NCBI RefSeq assembly: GCF_003710815.1
Contig: NZ_RHHP01000017.1
Location: forward strand, 1 to 64,000
Length of the DNA stretch: 64,000 nt
Direction: 5' to 3'
Origin: Brevibacillus centrosporus
GTDB taxonomy: Bacteria > Bacillota > Bacilli > Brevibacillales > Brevibacillaceae
Each line of letters begins with the position of its first letter. The first letter of the stretch is position 1. The notes under the pieces are model-generated. The model saw only the letters and a list, made by a program, of their open reading frames with translations. It did not search any database and was not told where the DNA came from. Below, piece by piece: positions 26,755-36,284 of this stretch. A program made the position numbers and the translations under genes.

Positions 26755-27734
26755 CGACCATTCTGCAGGTAGAAGGATTGCGAAAAGAATATCGCAAGCA
26801 AGCAGGCTTGCTCGGCAAGCTGCTGGGGCAAAGCAGTACCTCCCTTTATGCCGTGGAGGATGTGTCATTTTCGCTGGAAGCCGGAGAAACGCTAGGCCTT
26901 GTCGGGGAGAGCGGCTGCGGAAAAAGCACCTTGAGCCGAACGCTCATGCGTCTGTATGAACCGACGGATGGAAAGATCACCTTTCTCGGAGAAGATGTCA
27001 CGTCCAGCGATCAGCGGTCATTGCGCAGGCTGCGGAAAAATATGCAGATGGTCTTTCAGGATCCCTATTCTTCGCTCAACCCGCGCATGACGGTGAGAGA
27101 GATGCTGGCGGAGACCATTCGTTTTCACCAGATCTGTCAGACGGAGCAAGAGCTGAATGCGTACATCGATTACTTGCTGGTGCGAGTCGGACTTCACGGG
27201 AAGGATGCAGACAAATATCCCAAGGCTTTCAGCGGCGGACAAAGACAGCGAATCTGCATCGCTCGAGCGATTGCCATACGCCCCAAGCTTTTGATCGCAG
27301 ACGAGCCGGTCAGCGCACTCGACGTATCGGTGCAAGCCCACATCCTCAATCTCTTGGAAGATTTGAAAAAGGAATTCCAGCTCTCCCTGATTTTCATTTC
27401 CCACGATCTTTCCGTCGTGAAGTACATTTCCGATCGCGTGGCCGTCATGTATTTGGGACGGATCGTGGAGATGGGAACGACGGAGGAAATCTTTCGTAAT
27501 CCCGTGCATCCATATACCAAGGCGCTGCTGTCAGCGGTTCCCCGTCTAGATCTGGGACAGCGAGAAAAGATCCAGCTGGAAGGCGATCCCCCGAGTCCCT
27601 ATGAGCTGCATAAAGGCTGTCCATTCGTCACCCGTTGCTCCGAGCGTATGCCCATGTGTGAAAATGTCGTTCCTGCCTTTTCGAAGAGGGGAGAAACCCA
27701 CCAAATTCGCTGCCATCTTGCTGATCCGCAGTGA
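26751..27734 (+). CDS. DppF-type ABC transporter ATPase
   Basis: 327 residues: Walker A GESGCGKS, signature FSGGQRQRICIARAI, Walker B LLIADEPVSALDVSVQ, switch His in ISHDLS, and the C-terminal Cys stretch GCPFVTRCSERMPMCE. Start ATG 26751 overlaps the preceding stop (ATGA), so the two ATPases are translationally coupled. Completes the importer encoded from 22282. Confidence 0.9.
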   Translation: MTTILQVEGLRKEYRKQAGLLGKLLGQSSTSLYAVEDVSFSLEAGETLGLVGESGCGKSTLSRTLMRLYEPTDGKITFLGEDVTSSDQRSLRRLRKNMQMVFQDPYSSLNPRMTVREMLAETIRFHQICQTEQELNAYIDYLLVRVGLHGKDADKYPKAFSGGQRQRICIARAIAIRPKLLIADEPVSALDVSVQAHILNLLEDLKKEFQLSLIFISHDLSVVKYISDRVAVMYLGRIVEMGTTEEIFRNPVHPYTKALLSAVPRLDLGQREKIQLEGDPPSPYELHKGCPFVTRCSERMPMCENVVPAFSKRGETHQIRCHLADPQ

Positions 27735-27871
27735 GAGGATGAAAACCTCGTTCATTTCTAGAGATAACTGGCAGGGAATGGTAATAAGCTAAAGAGAGCA
27801 GACGCAATTTAAGCGGACTTCAGACAGACATTCGTTTTGGAAAGGCGGATAACCAGAAGGGAGAGAATGGC

Positions 27872-28642
27872 ATGGAGATTCAAAATGCAGTAGCCATTGT
27901 AACGGGTGGAGCCTCCGGTCTGGGAGAAGCAACGGTGAGGAGTCTGGTGCGGTGTGGGGGAAAGGTTGCGATTTTGGACCTCGCCTCGGAAGCGGGGCAG
28001 GCATTGGCCGAGGAGCTCGGAGACGAAAACGCGATGTTTATTCCCACGGATGTGACGAGTGAGGGAAGCGTGCGGGAGGCCATCGAGCAAGCGACAGGCA
28101 ACTTCGGTACGATTCACGTAGCCATTAGCTGTGCGGGAGTCGCTGCTGCGCAAAAGACGCTTTCGAGAAGCGGTCCCCATCCACTGGAGTCGTTCTCAAA
28201 AGTGATCAACGTCAATCTGGTCGGCACGTTTAACGTTATTCGCTTGGCTGTGGAGCAGATGGCGGGCAATGAGCCGAACAAGCATGGCGAGCGTGGGATA
28301 ATTGTCAATACGGCATCCGTGGCAGCTTTTGATGGGCAAGTAGGACAGGTCGCATACAGTGCGTCCAAGGCAGGGATCGTCGGCATGACGCTGCCGATCG
28401 CACGAGATCTGGCCCCCTACGGTATTCGCGTGATGACCATCGCTCCGGGTCTTTTTGATACACCGTTGTTCGACAAGCTTCCTCGCTCGGCAAAAGAAGC
28501 GCTAGGCGCAACCATTCCCTTCCCGCCACGCTTGGGGAATCCGACTGAATTTGCAATGCTGGTGCAGAGCATCATCGAAAATGTCATGCTCAACGGAGAG
28601 ACGATTCGACTGGACGGAGCGATTCGCATGCAGCCAAAATAA
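27872..28642 (+). CDS. SDR family 3-hydroxyacyl-CoA dehydrogenase (type II-like)
   Basis: 256 residues. N-terminal NAD site [10 protein letters not shown], Asp after beta2 (ILDLAS) favouring NAD, ISCAGVA, catalytic Ser in [10 protein letters not shown] and Tyr/Lys in YSASKAG. The region [28 protein letters not shown] and the end [32 protein letters not shown] match HSD17B10-like 3-hydroxy(-2-methyl)acyl-CoA dehydrogenases of fatty acid or isoleucine breakdown. Start ATG 27872 with GAAGGGAGAG. It follows the importer after 137 bases and may be a separate unit; a terminator follows. Confidence 0.85.
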   Translation: MEIQNAVAIVTGGASGLGEATVRSLVRCGGKVAILDLASEAGQALAEELGDENAMFIPTDVTSEGSVREAIEQATGNFGTIHVAISCAGVAAAQKTLSRSGPHPLESFSKVINVNLVGTFNVIRLAVEQMAGNEPNKHGERGIIVNTASVAAFDGQVGQVAYSASKAGIVGMTLPIARDLAPYGIRVMTIAPGLFDTPLFDKLPRSAKEALGATIPFPPRLGNPTEFAMLVQSIIENVMLNGETIRLDGAIRMQPK

Positions 28643-28648
28643 AACATA

Positions 28649-28700
28649 GGGACGTTTCTCACCTCGCAGTAGAGGGAAAGAGAGACCGTCCTTTTTTTTG
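28649..28700 (+). terminator. Rho-independent terminator
   Basis: GGGACG-TTTCTC pairs with GAGAGAC-CGTCC (one bulge) and is followed by eight T, right after the SDR gene. Confidence 0.75.
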
Positions 28701-28876
28701 TAGGTGTGAAAAGCTTGATGAATCAAGGGTGTTGCCACGATTCGCCGGCATTTGGCAAATTGTGTGCAACAAATCGTCCCTAAGTTCACGTTTATATAAG
28801 CGTATGGAAAAGTTTGCGAAAAAGGTTGCTGCCTGAAAGAGACAAGGCACGGATTAGCCTGGTTAGGAGGAGTGAG

Positions 28877-30025
28877 ATGCGCAAGATCATTTCAGGGATG
28901 CTTGCAGGAGCGATTGTGTCTTCAGCCGCGGTAGTATCTGCCGCACCTCCCACTACACTTGTGCTGAACGGACAAGCGGGACATGCAAGTGATTCGGTGA
29001 AAATCAAAAAAGGGAGAGCTCTCGTTCCCGTGCGTGAAGTGGCAGAGGGGATGGGGGCTGTCGTGCGCTGGGATGCATCCCAGCGCACGGTTTACGTTTC
29101 CACGGGAGAACCAAAAGAGGACGAGGCAGCTGAGGGGAGTAAAAACGAATCTGCCTCTCCTACGATGCAGCTCGTCATTAACGGAAAAAAGGTAGATTCC
29201 TCAGTCCCACCCCAAATCATAAATGGGAGAGCATGGGTACCCGCTCGGGAATTGGCGGAGGGTTTAGGGAGTGGAATTCAATGGAATGACTCCCAAAGAT
29301 CCGTGTCGATAACGAACAAGATCGTCAATCCAACAGCAAAGGACTTTCGTGGACAAGCCATGATTACGTTCTCGTACGACGACGGCTTGGACACCTTCTA
29401 CGATTTTGCCTTGCCGCTGCACGAAAAATACGGGATCCCGGCAACGGACAACGTCATCGCCGGAAAGATCAAAGACGGCGCGCAAACGATGTATCTAGAT
29501 GCCGATCAAATCAAGGAAATGCACGAGCGCGGGGTCGAGATCGGTTCGCACAGCTATTCTCACCAGGATGGGTTGACGACTCTCTCAGACGAGGATTTGG
29601 ATTTTGAATTGAGAGAAAGCAAAGCGGTGTTGGAGAGAATTGTCCCCAAGGTGCAGACGATCGGGATTCCCTTTTCCATGTATGATGAGCGCGTAAAAGC
29701 TGCCGTGAAAAAATATTACCAGGCAGCGAGAAATTTTGAACATCTGCAGAACGACATTTCAGCAGTCGACAAACTCTGGCTCCATACCGCAATCGCTGTG
29801 ACCAACGAAATGACGTTTGAGCAAATCAAGCTGCGAATCGATGAGGCAGTCAAAAACAAGCAGTGGTGCATCATCATGCTGCACGGCATCGACCCGGATA
29901 ACCGAGATTTGTATGAAATAAAGCCAGCACTACTGGAGCAGGTGCTCGCTTATGTGGCTAGCTTGGGCAGAGATAAAATCTTGCCAGTCAACACGATCGA
30001 TGGAGTATCACTTGCCGCGAAGTAG
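28877..30025 (+). CDS. Secreted polysaccharide deacetylase with copper-amine-oxidase-like repeats
   Basis: 382 residues: signal peptide (1-24), two copper amine oxidase N-terminal-like domains (VLNGQA...GRALVPVREVAEGMGAVVRWD; VINGKK...GRAWVPARELAEGLGSGIQWN), then a NodB-type deacetylase domain from about 160. Its motifs are changed but recognisable: MITFSYDDGLDTF (usual TFDDG) and IGSHSYSH (the His pair that binds metal). Such enzymes remove N-acetyl groups from wall glycans or chitin-like polymers; the repeats are probably wall-binding. Start ATG 28877 with TTAGGAGG. A 28-bp perfect palindrome lies inside the first repeat. Confidence 0.85.
   Translation: MRKIISGMLAGAIVSSAAVVSAAPPTTLVLNGQAGHASDSVKIKKGRALVPVREVAEGMGAVVRWDASQRTVYVSTGEPKEDEAAEGSKNESASPTMQLVINGKKVDSSVPPQIINGRAWVPARELAEGLGSGIQWNDSQRSVSITNKIVNPTAKDFRGQAMITFSYDDGLDTFYDFALPLHEKYGIPATDNVIAGKIKDGAQTMYLDADQIKEMHERGVEIGSHSYSHQDGLTTLSDEDLDFELRESKAVLERIVPKVQTIGIPFSMYDERVKAAVKKYYQAARNFEHLQNDISAVDKLWLHTAIAVTNEMTFEQIKLRIDEAVKNKQWCIIMLHGIDPDNRDLYEIKPALLEQVLAYVASLGRDKILPVNTIDGVSLAAK
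29062..29089. repeat. 28-bp perfect palindrome inside a coding region
   Basis: Each arm is CGTGCGCTGGGATG read inward, with no loop. In frame it encodes VRWDASQRT of the first copper-amine-oxidase-like repeat. Confidence 0.8.
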
Positions 30026-30074
30026 AAGAGGGTGACGATACCAAAAAACAACGAGCAGATGGGGGACTGAGAAG

Positions 30075-30944
30075 ATGAAAGTTCTACTAGCCGTATCACT
30101 GGCACTCGGACTGACTTTTGGGATTATAGGTGTGGTTCATATGAACGCTAGCGCAACGGAGAGTCAGTTCACGGGCTCAGCATTGCCAGGGGGAGGAATT
30201 GAGGTTCCGCACAACCAGCGATTCCATCTCTCTACGGATCAACAATGGGTATCCTCTCAGGGGCATTTATCTGATCTGATTCGTCTGCAGTGGACGGCAG
30301 ACCGGGCAAAACCGGCGATCTCCTGGGTAGATGAAGCAGGTAAGGATAAAACCGCCATCGTGTCCCATGCCAAGGCTAATGATCCGAATCAAGAGGACCA
30401 CAATCATCTATCGATCGAAACCACCATGTCGCCAACAGGCAAGAATGCGAACCAGCTTTTTACCAGATTCGAGATTCCCTTTGATCAAGACGTAGCAGAA
30501 ATCCGGACGCATTCTTCCAATTTGAATGTGGTAGATGGACTCCTGCGAATGGCCGGTTCGGATGGAGTGAATCGCGATGTGCAGTTTGCCAAGACCTCAG
30601 ACGGAAATGTAACGAGTCCGCGATGGACGCTGCGAGCAGATAGTACGAATGAAACGGGAGCAAACGCCGGATCGAACTTTCATATTATCCGTTATTCGGA
30701 TGCCGGGGAGGAGATCGACACCCCTTTCTCGATTAACCGCAAGAATGGCAATGTCGGGATTGGCAGTGCCGATCCTACGACTAAGCTGGACGTGGATGGG
30801 GATCGCATTCGAATCCGCCAATCAGCCGCTCCCGCCTCCTCGTCGGCACCGGGCAATGTCGGGGAGATCGCGTGGGACAGCAATTATGTCTATGTCTGCG
30901 TCGCACCGAACAAGTGGAAACGAACTGAGCTTTCTTCTTGGTAG
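30075..30944 (+). CDS. Exported protein with a phage-tail-like C-terminus
   Basis: 289 residues. A hydrophobic N-terminus (VSLALGLTFGIIGVVHMNASA) looks like a signal peptide. The middle is beta-rich without a family I recognise. The end, NGNVGIGSADPTTKLDVDG followed by GNVGEIAWDSNYVYVCVAPNKWKR, is a pattern known from phage tail-fibre and some surface proteins. Start ATG 30075 with GGGGGACTGAG. Lies 49 bases after the deacetylase gene and may share its transcript. A structural surface role is inferred. Confidence 0.6.
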   Translation: MKVLLAVSLALGLTFGIIGVVHMNASATESQFTGSALPGGGIEVPHNQRFHLSTDQQWVSSQGHLSDLIRLQWTADRAKPAISWVDEAGKDKTAIVSHAKANDPNQEDHNHLSIETTMSPTGKNANQLFTRFEIPFDQDVAEIRTHSSNLNVVDGLLRMAGSDGVNRDVQFAKTSDGNVTSPRWTLRADSTNETGANAGSNFHIIRYSDAGEEIDTPFSINRKNGNVGIGSADPTTKLDVDGDRIRIRQSAAPASSSAPGNVGEIAWDSNYVYVCVAPNKWKRTELSSW

Positions 30945-31102
30945 ATGGGGAAAAGCAATAAAGGGAAGGTTCGATTCCGTCTGCTAACGAAAGTTATACA
31001 TTTTGAAGGAAGCTTATTCATCGCTTTTTACTCCTTTTTCCATCTATAATAAGAAAGAATTGCCAAGCAGAACATTCAGACATCCGAATAAAGGAGGCTG
31101 CT

Positions 31103-31561
31103 ATGATCCGAGAAAGATTGCGAGAATTGGGACTGGAGTTGCCCGAACCGGTGCCATCCCTGTATCAGTATGTTCCAGTCGTCGTTCATGAAGGAATCGC
31201 CTATATCAGCGGGCAAGTACCGAGAGTGGACGGAAAGCTCCCATTCGTGGGTAAAGTGGGAGTGGACGTAACTATCGAGCAGGCGAGGGAGCTGGCCAAA
31301 ATCTGTGTGTTAAAAGGGCTGAGCAGTCTGGAAGCGGAAATTGGCAGTCTAGACCGAGTAGAACGGGTATTGAAAGTGACGGGATACGTGCAGTCGACAG
31401 ATGGATTTAATCAGCAGCCGCAGGTGATTGACGCTGCATCCGAGCTGTTGGAGCAGATTTTTGGCGAGCAGGGGCGTCACGCGCGTACAGCCGTAGGAGC
31501 GGCCGAGCTGCCCGGGAATACGCCAGTGGAAATTGATTTCATGATTGCAGTCCAACGATAG
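31103..31561 (+). CDS. RidA (YjgF/YER057c) family protein
   Basis: 152 residues of the longer RidA subgroup: YQYVPVVVHEGIAYISGQVPR, VLKVTGYVQSTDGFNQQPQVIDAASELL, ARTAVGAAELPGNTPVEIDFMIAV. The Arg in ARTAVG corresponds to the ligand-binding Arg of RidA. RidA hydrolyses reactive enamine/imine intermediates made by PLP enzymes such as threonine dehydratase, encoded 12 bases downstream, so the two very likely work together. Start ATG 31103 with AAAGGAGG. Confidence 0.9.
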   Translation: MIRERLRELGLELPEPVPSLYQYVPVVVHEGIAYISGQVPRVDGKLPFVGKVGVDVTIEQARELAKICVLKGLSSLEAEIGSLDRVERVLKVTGYVQSTDGFNQQPQVIDAASELLEQIFGEQGRHARTAVGAAELPGNTPVEIDFMIAVQR

Positions 31562-31573
31562 GAGGCAACTGTC

Positions 31574-32524
31574 ATGATCGGAATCGCAGATATCATGGCT
31601 GCGCGGGAGCAGATCGCAGATACCATTCGCCAAACGCCGCTGCTGTCATCCGAGCAGCTATCGTTGCAAAGCGGAAATTGCGTCTTTCTGAAAGCAGAGC
31701 ATCTGCAGAAAACGGGGTCCTTCAAGCTGCGGGGAGCCACAAACAAGGTCAAGCAGGCTGTATACGCCGGGGCAGCTTCTGTCACGACAGCTTCCTCTGG
31801 CAATCACGGACAGGCAGTAGCGTATATAGCCAACAAGCTGGGAATACCAGCGACGATCGTCGTTCCGGAGGATGTGGCTGTCTGCAAGGTCGAGGCGATC
31901 GAAGCTTACCAGGGCAAGGTGGAAAAATGCGGGCTGACCTCGGCGGAGCGACTGCCAAGAGCGATGGAAATTGCGGAGCAGCAAAAGGGAGTCTTCGTGC
32001 CACCCTATGACGATCCGTACATCATGGCCGGGCAAGGCACCGTGGGATTGGAGATCATGGAGCAGCTGGATGACATCGATGCGATTTTCGTACCAATCGG
32101 CGGGGGCGGCTTGATTTCAGGAGTGCTTACCGCCATCAAGGAGACGAAGCCCTCCATTCAGGTGATTGGAGTAGAGCCGCAGCTTGCCAACGACACCTAC
32201 TTGTCCTTGCAGCAAAACCAGCTTGTCTCGCATGAGGGAACCACGACGATCGCGGATGGCTTGCGGACCAGCCAGCCCGGAGATCTGACGTTTCCTGTTT
32301 TGCGCAAATACGTAGATGATGTCGTGCTGGTTTCGGAGGAGGAGATTCGCCAAGCGTTTACCTTCGTACTCGAAAGAATGAAGCAGCTGATCGAGCCATC
32401 CAGTGCGACTGCGATTGCAGCAGTCATGTTTGAAAAAACAGCCCTGCGCGGAAAGCGGGTCGTCACACTTGTCTCGGGCGGAAACGTTGACCTCGCTGCC
32501 ATGGCAGGGCTGATCGTCAAATAG
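31574..32524 (+). CDS. Threonine dehydratase/hydroxyaspartate ammonia-lyase-like PLP enzyme
   Basis: 316 residues, fold-type II PLP enzyme: PLP Lys in KTGSFKLRGA, SSGNHGQAVAYIA, phosphate-binding PIGGGGLISG, and the C-terminal LVSGGNVD. It lacks the regulatory ACT domain of biosynthetic threonine deaminase, so it is a catabolic-type enzyme: threonine/serine dehydratase, serine racemase or threo-3-hydroxyaspartate ammonia-lyase. Start ATG 31574 with GATAGGAGG. In an operon with RidA, which would quench the enamine product. Confidence 0.88.
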   Translation: MIGIADIMAAREQIADTIRQTPLLSSEQLSLQSGNCVFLKAEHLQKTGSFKLRGATNKVKQAVYAGAASVTTASSGNHGQAVAYIANKLGIPATIVVPEDVAVCKVEAIEAYQGKVEKCGLTSAERLPRAMEIAEQQKGVFVPPYDDPYIMAGQGTVGLEIMEQLDDIDAIFVPIGGGGLISGVLTAIKETKPSIQVIGVEPQLANDTYLSLQQNQLVSHEGTTTIADGLRTSQPGDLTFPVLRKYVDDVVLVSEEEIRQAFTFVLERMKQLIEPSSATAIAAVMFEKTALRGKRVVTLVSGGNVDLAAMAGLIVK

Positions 32525-34857
32525 TTAGATAGAGTCTGCTTCGACTAAAGAGAGTTCCTGTGCCTTCAGCAGAGCCTGGGTCCGATTGTTTACCCCGAGC
32601 TTGCCGTAGATGCGGTGCAGATAGACTTTGACGGTTCCGACCGTATTGCCGAGTGCTTCTGCAATCTCTTTGTTGGAGGCTCCCTGACTTAGCATGGATA
32701 ACAGGATCATTTCTTTTCCCGTCAGCGGTTCGAGCAGGGGAGAGGGATGATCCGTTTTTCTTTTCGAGCTGCTTTTGGTGGCCATGAGCTCGAGCAGCTG
32801 CTGCACGTAAGCCTCAGAGACGGATTGATGAAGAAGCTGCTTCTTGTTCCGGCTCTTGCTGGATGACAGGAGCAGATACAAAGCCTCTCCATCGTCGAGG
32901 AAGCTGCGTATATAACCGTTCGCCCCGCCGATGAGCAGGGCTTCCTGCAAATAAACGAATGCCTCATCCGAGGAGCCGAGTTGTTGATTCGCCAGAGCTT
33001 GCAGGACAGCGATTTCGACTTGGCTGGCGAGAAGCCCCTCTCGTTTGCTGGCGAGCTTCAGCGTGTCCAGAATCCGCAGCGCCTCTGCTCCTTGTTGGCT
33101 GGCTAGCAGGAGACGGACATAGGTCAAGAGCTCGAGCTCGCGCTGAATCACAGGCTTGTCCCAGAAAGTAGCAGGTATTTTGGCGAGCCGCTTTTGAGCC
33201 TGCTCGATTTCCCCCTCTGCGAGATCCAGTTTGGCGAGAAACGCATGCAAAGGATTCAGCCAGTATTCTTCCCCCCAGGTAATGATCGCATCGAGTGCTT
33301 CTTCGACCCTTTTTCTGGCATGGGAAACCGAGCCTGAGGCAAAGGCAATCTTCGCTTTTGTCAAAAGGCACGGGACCAGCAGTCCGGGTATCTGATGCCG
33401 GCGGGCGATCGGCTCTACCTGCTCCAGCAAGGAATGACTCTCATCGAGGCGATTCCACTCATAGTATCCTTCAGCGAGGGCTTGGACGACATACATGTTG
33501 AACAAGGAATCCTGCCATCCGTGCTCCGTCAATTTGCCAATAAACATTTTGCCGACGAATTCCGTTTGTGCAGACAAGACGCCTTTGAGCCCGAGTGAGG
33601 TGCGCCGGATGAAAGGCTCCGTAGTATTGTAGTTAAACGAGAAGAACAAAGGTGACTCCGGCAGATTTTGATAAAGGATGTCTGACTCGGCAAGAAGCAT
33701 CTCGAAGTGCCCCAAGGCAAAGGCGAGATTGGATCGTACGAAAAACAGGCTGCTGAGCAATTGCTGCTTTTCGAAAGAGTCCTTCATGGCAGCACATTCT
33801 GCCTCCAGCTCAGCAAAATCGCTTTGCGCAAGCTCCGCCTGACCCCAAAGAATCTGGATAAAGGCAGCCAGCATGCGCAGCGAGGGGGAGAGCATCGACG
33901 ACTTGTCAGGAAAGCTGTTTAGCCAGCGCAAGAGCGTGGACAGCTCGCCCCGCTGGATCATTTGCGGAAAATGCTGCTCCAACAGGACTGCAGCAAAAGA
34001 AAAGTGAGAGGCTGCCAAAGCATGGTCGATCGCTTCGTCGAACAATTGGCGCTCAGCAAAGCATTCACTGGCGATCCGGTGAAGCTCAACAGCTTTTTGC
34101 GGATGCATCTCCTGGAGCTGTGCCAGCAGGAATTCGCCGAACAGATGATGGTAGCGATACCAGGTTTGGTACTCATCGAGCGGGATGAGGAAGATGTTTT
34201 GCGAGAGCAGCGAGGCAAGCATCTTTTGCCCGTTGTTTTGCCCGGTCAACCGATTGCAGATGGAAGCATCCAAGCGCGGCAAGACACAGGTTGAAAGCAG
34301 AAAGCTTTGAATATCAGGAGTGAGTCTCAGCCAGACCTCATGCAGCAAATACTCGGAGATATCGCGATGGGAGCCGGAAAATCCGTTAAAAAAGCGCTCC
34401 TGATGAAACGGATTGCGCAGGGATATCGCAGCCAGCTGTAGGCCTGCGACCCATCCCTCGGTGCTCATGGCGAGCTGGTCGATTTGCTTGGGGCGAAGCG
34501 ACAGGCCATGTGCATCCAGATAAAAGCGTGCCGTCTCCTTATGAGTAAACCGCAGCTGCTCGAGTGTGATATGGCTCGCCTGCCCGCGGATCGTCCATTT
34601 GCTTGTTGCAAAAGGCAAGGATGTACGTGTGGCTATGTACACATGAATAGAAAAAGGCAGATAGTCCAGGAAATACGACAAGCTGGCGTGGATATGCTCC
34701 TCAGTGATCAGGTGACGGCAGGAGCGCATAAAGTAGTCAGCTTGCGCGTCAAGCCTTCTTCAAGCTGTCGAAGCAGCTGGTTCCGCGCAACGTTGTTAGG
34801 GCGAATCGCAGGCGTAGTTGTCTTGGTTCTGAGCATATTGGAACGCAAGGGACTCAT
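32525..34857 (-). pseudogene. MalT-like LuxR-family activator with the P-loop deleted
   Basis: The natural start ATG 34857 follows AAAGGAGGAGCT and reads into a normal MalT-type N-terminus (TKTTTPAIRPNNVARNQLLRQL, then KLTTLCAPA), where the ATP-binding loop should begin. The frame then ends at 34708. The rest resumes in another frame at HLITEEHIHASLSYFLDYLP, the segment after Walker B, and runs through the winged-helix and TPR regions to an intact LuxR HTH (LTGKEMILLSMLSQGASNKEIAEALG). Roughly 100 residues with Walker A and B are lost, and the join is out of frame near 34713-34725. The 3' part is long enough to look like a 734-residue gene, but it lacks the ATPase core needed by this family. 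Confidence 0.8.
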
Positions 34858-35090
34858 AGCTCCTCCTTTATCGAACATCCGGTCATCTATTACCTCTACC
34901 CACATTATACTTGCTGGTAACAAGAATCGACATTTGAAATAAAGAAATCCACGAAATGTCAGACCCATCCCCTTTTTGCTCGAATTCGTCGGATTTGCGC
35001 GAGAAATGTTCCATCGCACCGGACAAGCTTCAACAGGCTTCACAGCTCGCTCCATCTAGAATGGGCGTAGAAGCGTGTAGAGAGAGGTGC

Positions 35091-36185
35091 ATGGAAATCG
35101 GACGGTGGAAGAATCTGTTTGCAGGTGCGATCGCGATGCTCTTGGTCGCAGGAAGTACGATAGGGGCTGGACGAGTTTTGGCGAATGACACTTCAGTCAA
35201 AGTCGCCACACCGAAAGAAGACGAGGTCATTCGTGTCGCATTTGCAGGAGACATCATGCTGGATAAAAGTGTGGGGGTGCAAATCGGACGAAACGGCGTC
35301 GACTACCCCTTTTTGAAAACGGCAGCCTTCCTCAAGCAGGCGGATCTAACGATTGGCAATCTGGAGACATCCGTCAGTACACGAGGTCAGGCCCAGCAAA
35401 AAGAGTACACCTATCGCTCCAAACCGCAAACGCTCCAGGGCTTGGTCAACGCAGGGTTCGATGTTGTCAATCTGGCCAATAATCACTCGCTGGATTACGG
35501 CATGGATGCATTGTTTGATACGATGGAGCATTTGAAAAAATACCAGCTTGGGTACGTCGGGGGAGGAAAAAACGAAGCGGAGGCTTTTGCTCCTTATATT
35601 CGTACGATCAAAGGAAAGCGGGTCGCCGTCATCGGGTTGAGTCACGTCTTGCCCAATCGGCAATGGTTTGCTGGGAAAAACAAGCCTGGACTGGCCCACG
35701 CCTATTCCTACGAGCCGATGCTTTCCTATGTCAAAAAGGCAGTCGCCCAATCGGATATCACGATCGCGGTCATGCACTGGAACCTGGAGTACAAGGACTA
35801 CCCGGAACCGTATGCGCGAGAGGTGGCGCGCAAGCTGATTGACAGCGGTGTAGACGCAGTGCTCGGGTCACACAGCCATTCGGTGATGGGAGTGGAGTAT
35901 TACAAAAACGTCCCGATCTACTACAGCGTGGGCAATTTCGTCTTTACCACCTCGTACAATCCGAAAGGGAGAGAGGCTATGATGGTGGAGCTGACTTTTG
36001 GAGAAAAGGATACAACCTCCAAGGTCATCCCAGTCAAAATCGCCAACGGTCAGCCAGCTCCCATGGATGCGGCGAATCGGAAAAAGATGATCGATAAGCT
36101 GAACGAACTGTCCTATCAGGTAACATTTGATGAAACAGGTCAAGCAGCTCAACATGCTGAGAAGAAGATTGTCTCAAAGCCATAG
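35091..36185 (+). CDS. CapA-family poly-gamma-glutamate/capsule-type metallophosphatase
   Basis: 364 residues: N-terminal membrane anchor or signal (LFAGAIAMLLVAGSTIGAG), then the PGA_cap domain with VAFAGDIMLDKSVG, TIGNLETSV, VVNLANNHSLDYG, VMHWNLEYKDYP, GSHSHSVMG and YYSVGNFVF, the metallophosphatase-like motif set. Homologues take part in export or anchoring of poly-gamma-glutamate; here the capB/capC partners are absent, so the role is open. Start ATG 35091 with GAGAGAGG; upstream in-frame codons to 34956 lack a ribosome binding site. Ends in a strong terminator. Confidence 0.85.
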   Translation: MEIGRWKNLFAGAIAMLLVAGSTIGAGRVLANDTSVKVATPKEDEVIRVAFAGDIMLDKSVGVQIGRNGVDYPFLKTAAFLKQADLTIGNLETSVSTRGQAQQKEYTYRSKPQTLQGLVNAGFDVVNLANNHSLDYGMDALFDTMEHLKKYQLGYVGGGKNEAEAFAPYIRTIKGKRVAVIGLSHVLPNRQWFAGKNKPGLAHAYSYEPMLSYVKKAVAQSDITIAVMHWNLEYKDYPEPYAREVARKLIDSGVDAVLGSHSHSVMGVEYYKNVPIYYSVGNFVFTTSYNPKGREAMMVELTFGEKDTTSKVIPVKIANGQPAPMDAANRKKMIDKLNELSYQVTFDETGQAAQHAEKKIVSKP

Positions 36186-36196
36186 GGAAGAAAAAT

Positions 36197-36236
36197 AGGA
36201 TCATTTGAGGCGTTATGCTCAAATGATCCTATTTAT
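36197..36236 (+). terminator. Rho-independent terminator
   Basis: Perfect 13-bp stem AGGATCATTTGAG / CTCAAATGATCCT with an 8-nt loop, followed by ATTTATAT, after the CapA gene. Confidence 0.8.
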
Positions 36237-36284
36237 ATAGAAGCGATGCTATATATTATAGAAGAAAGGGGAGGAGCGATTGAC

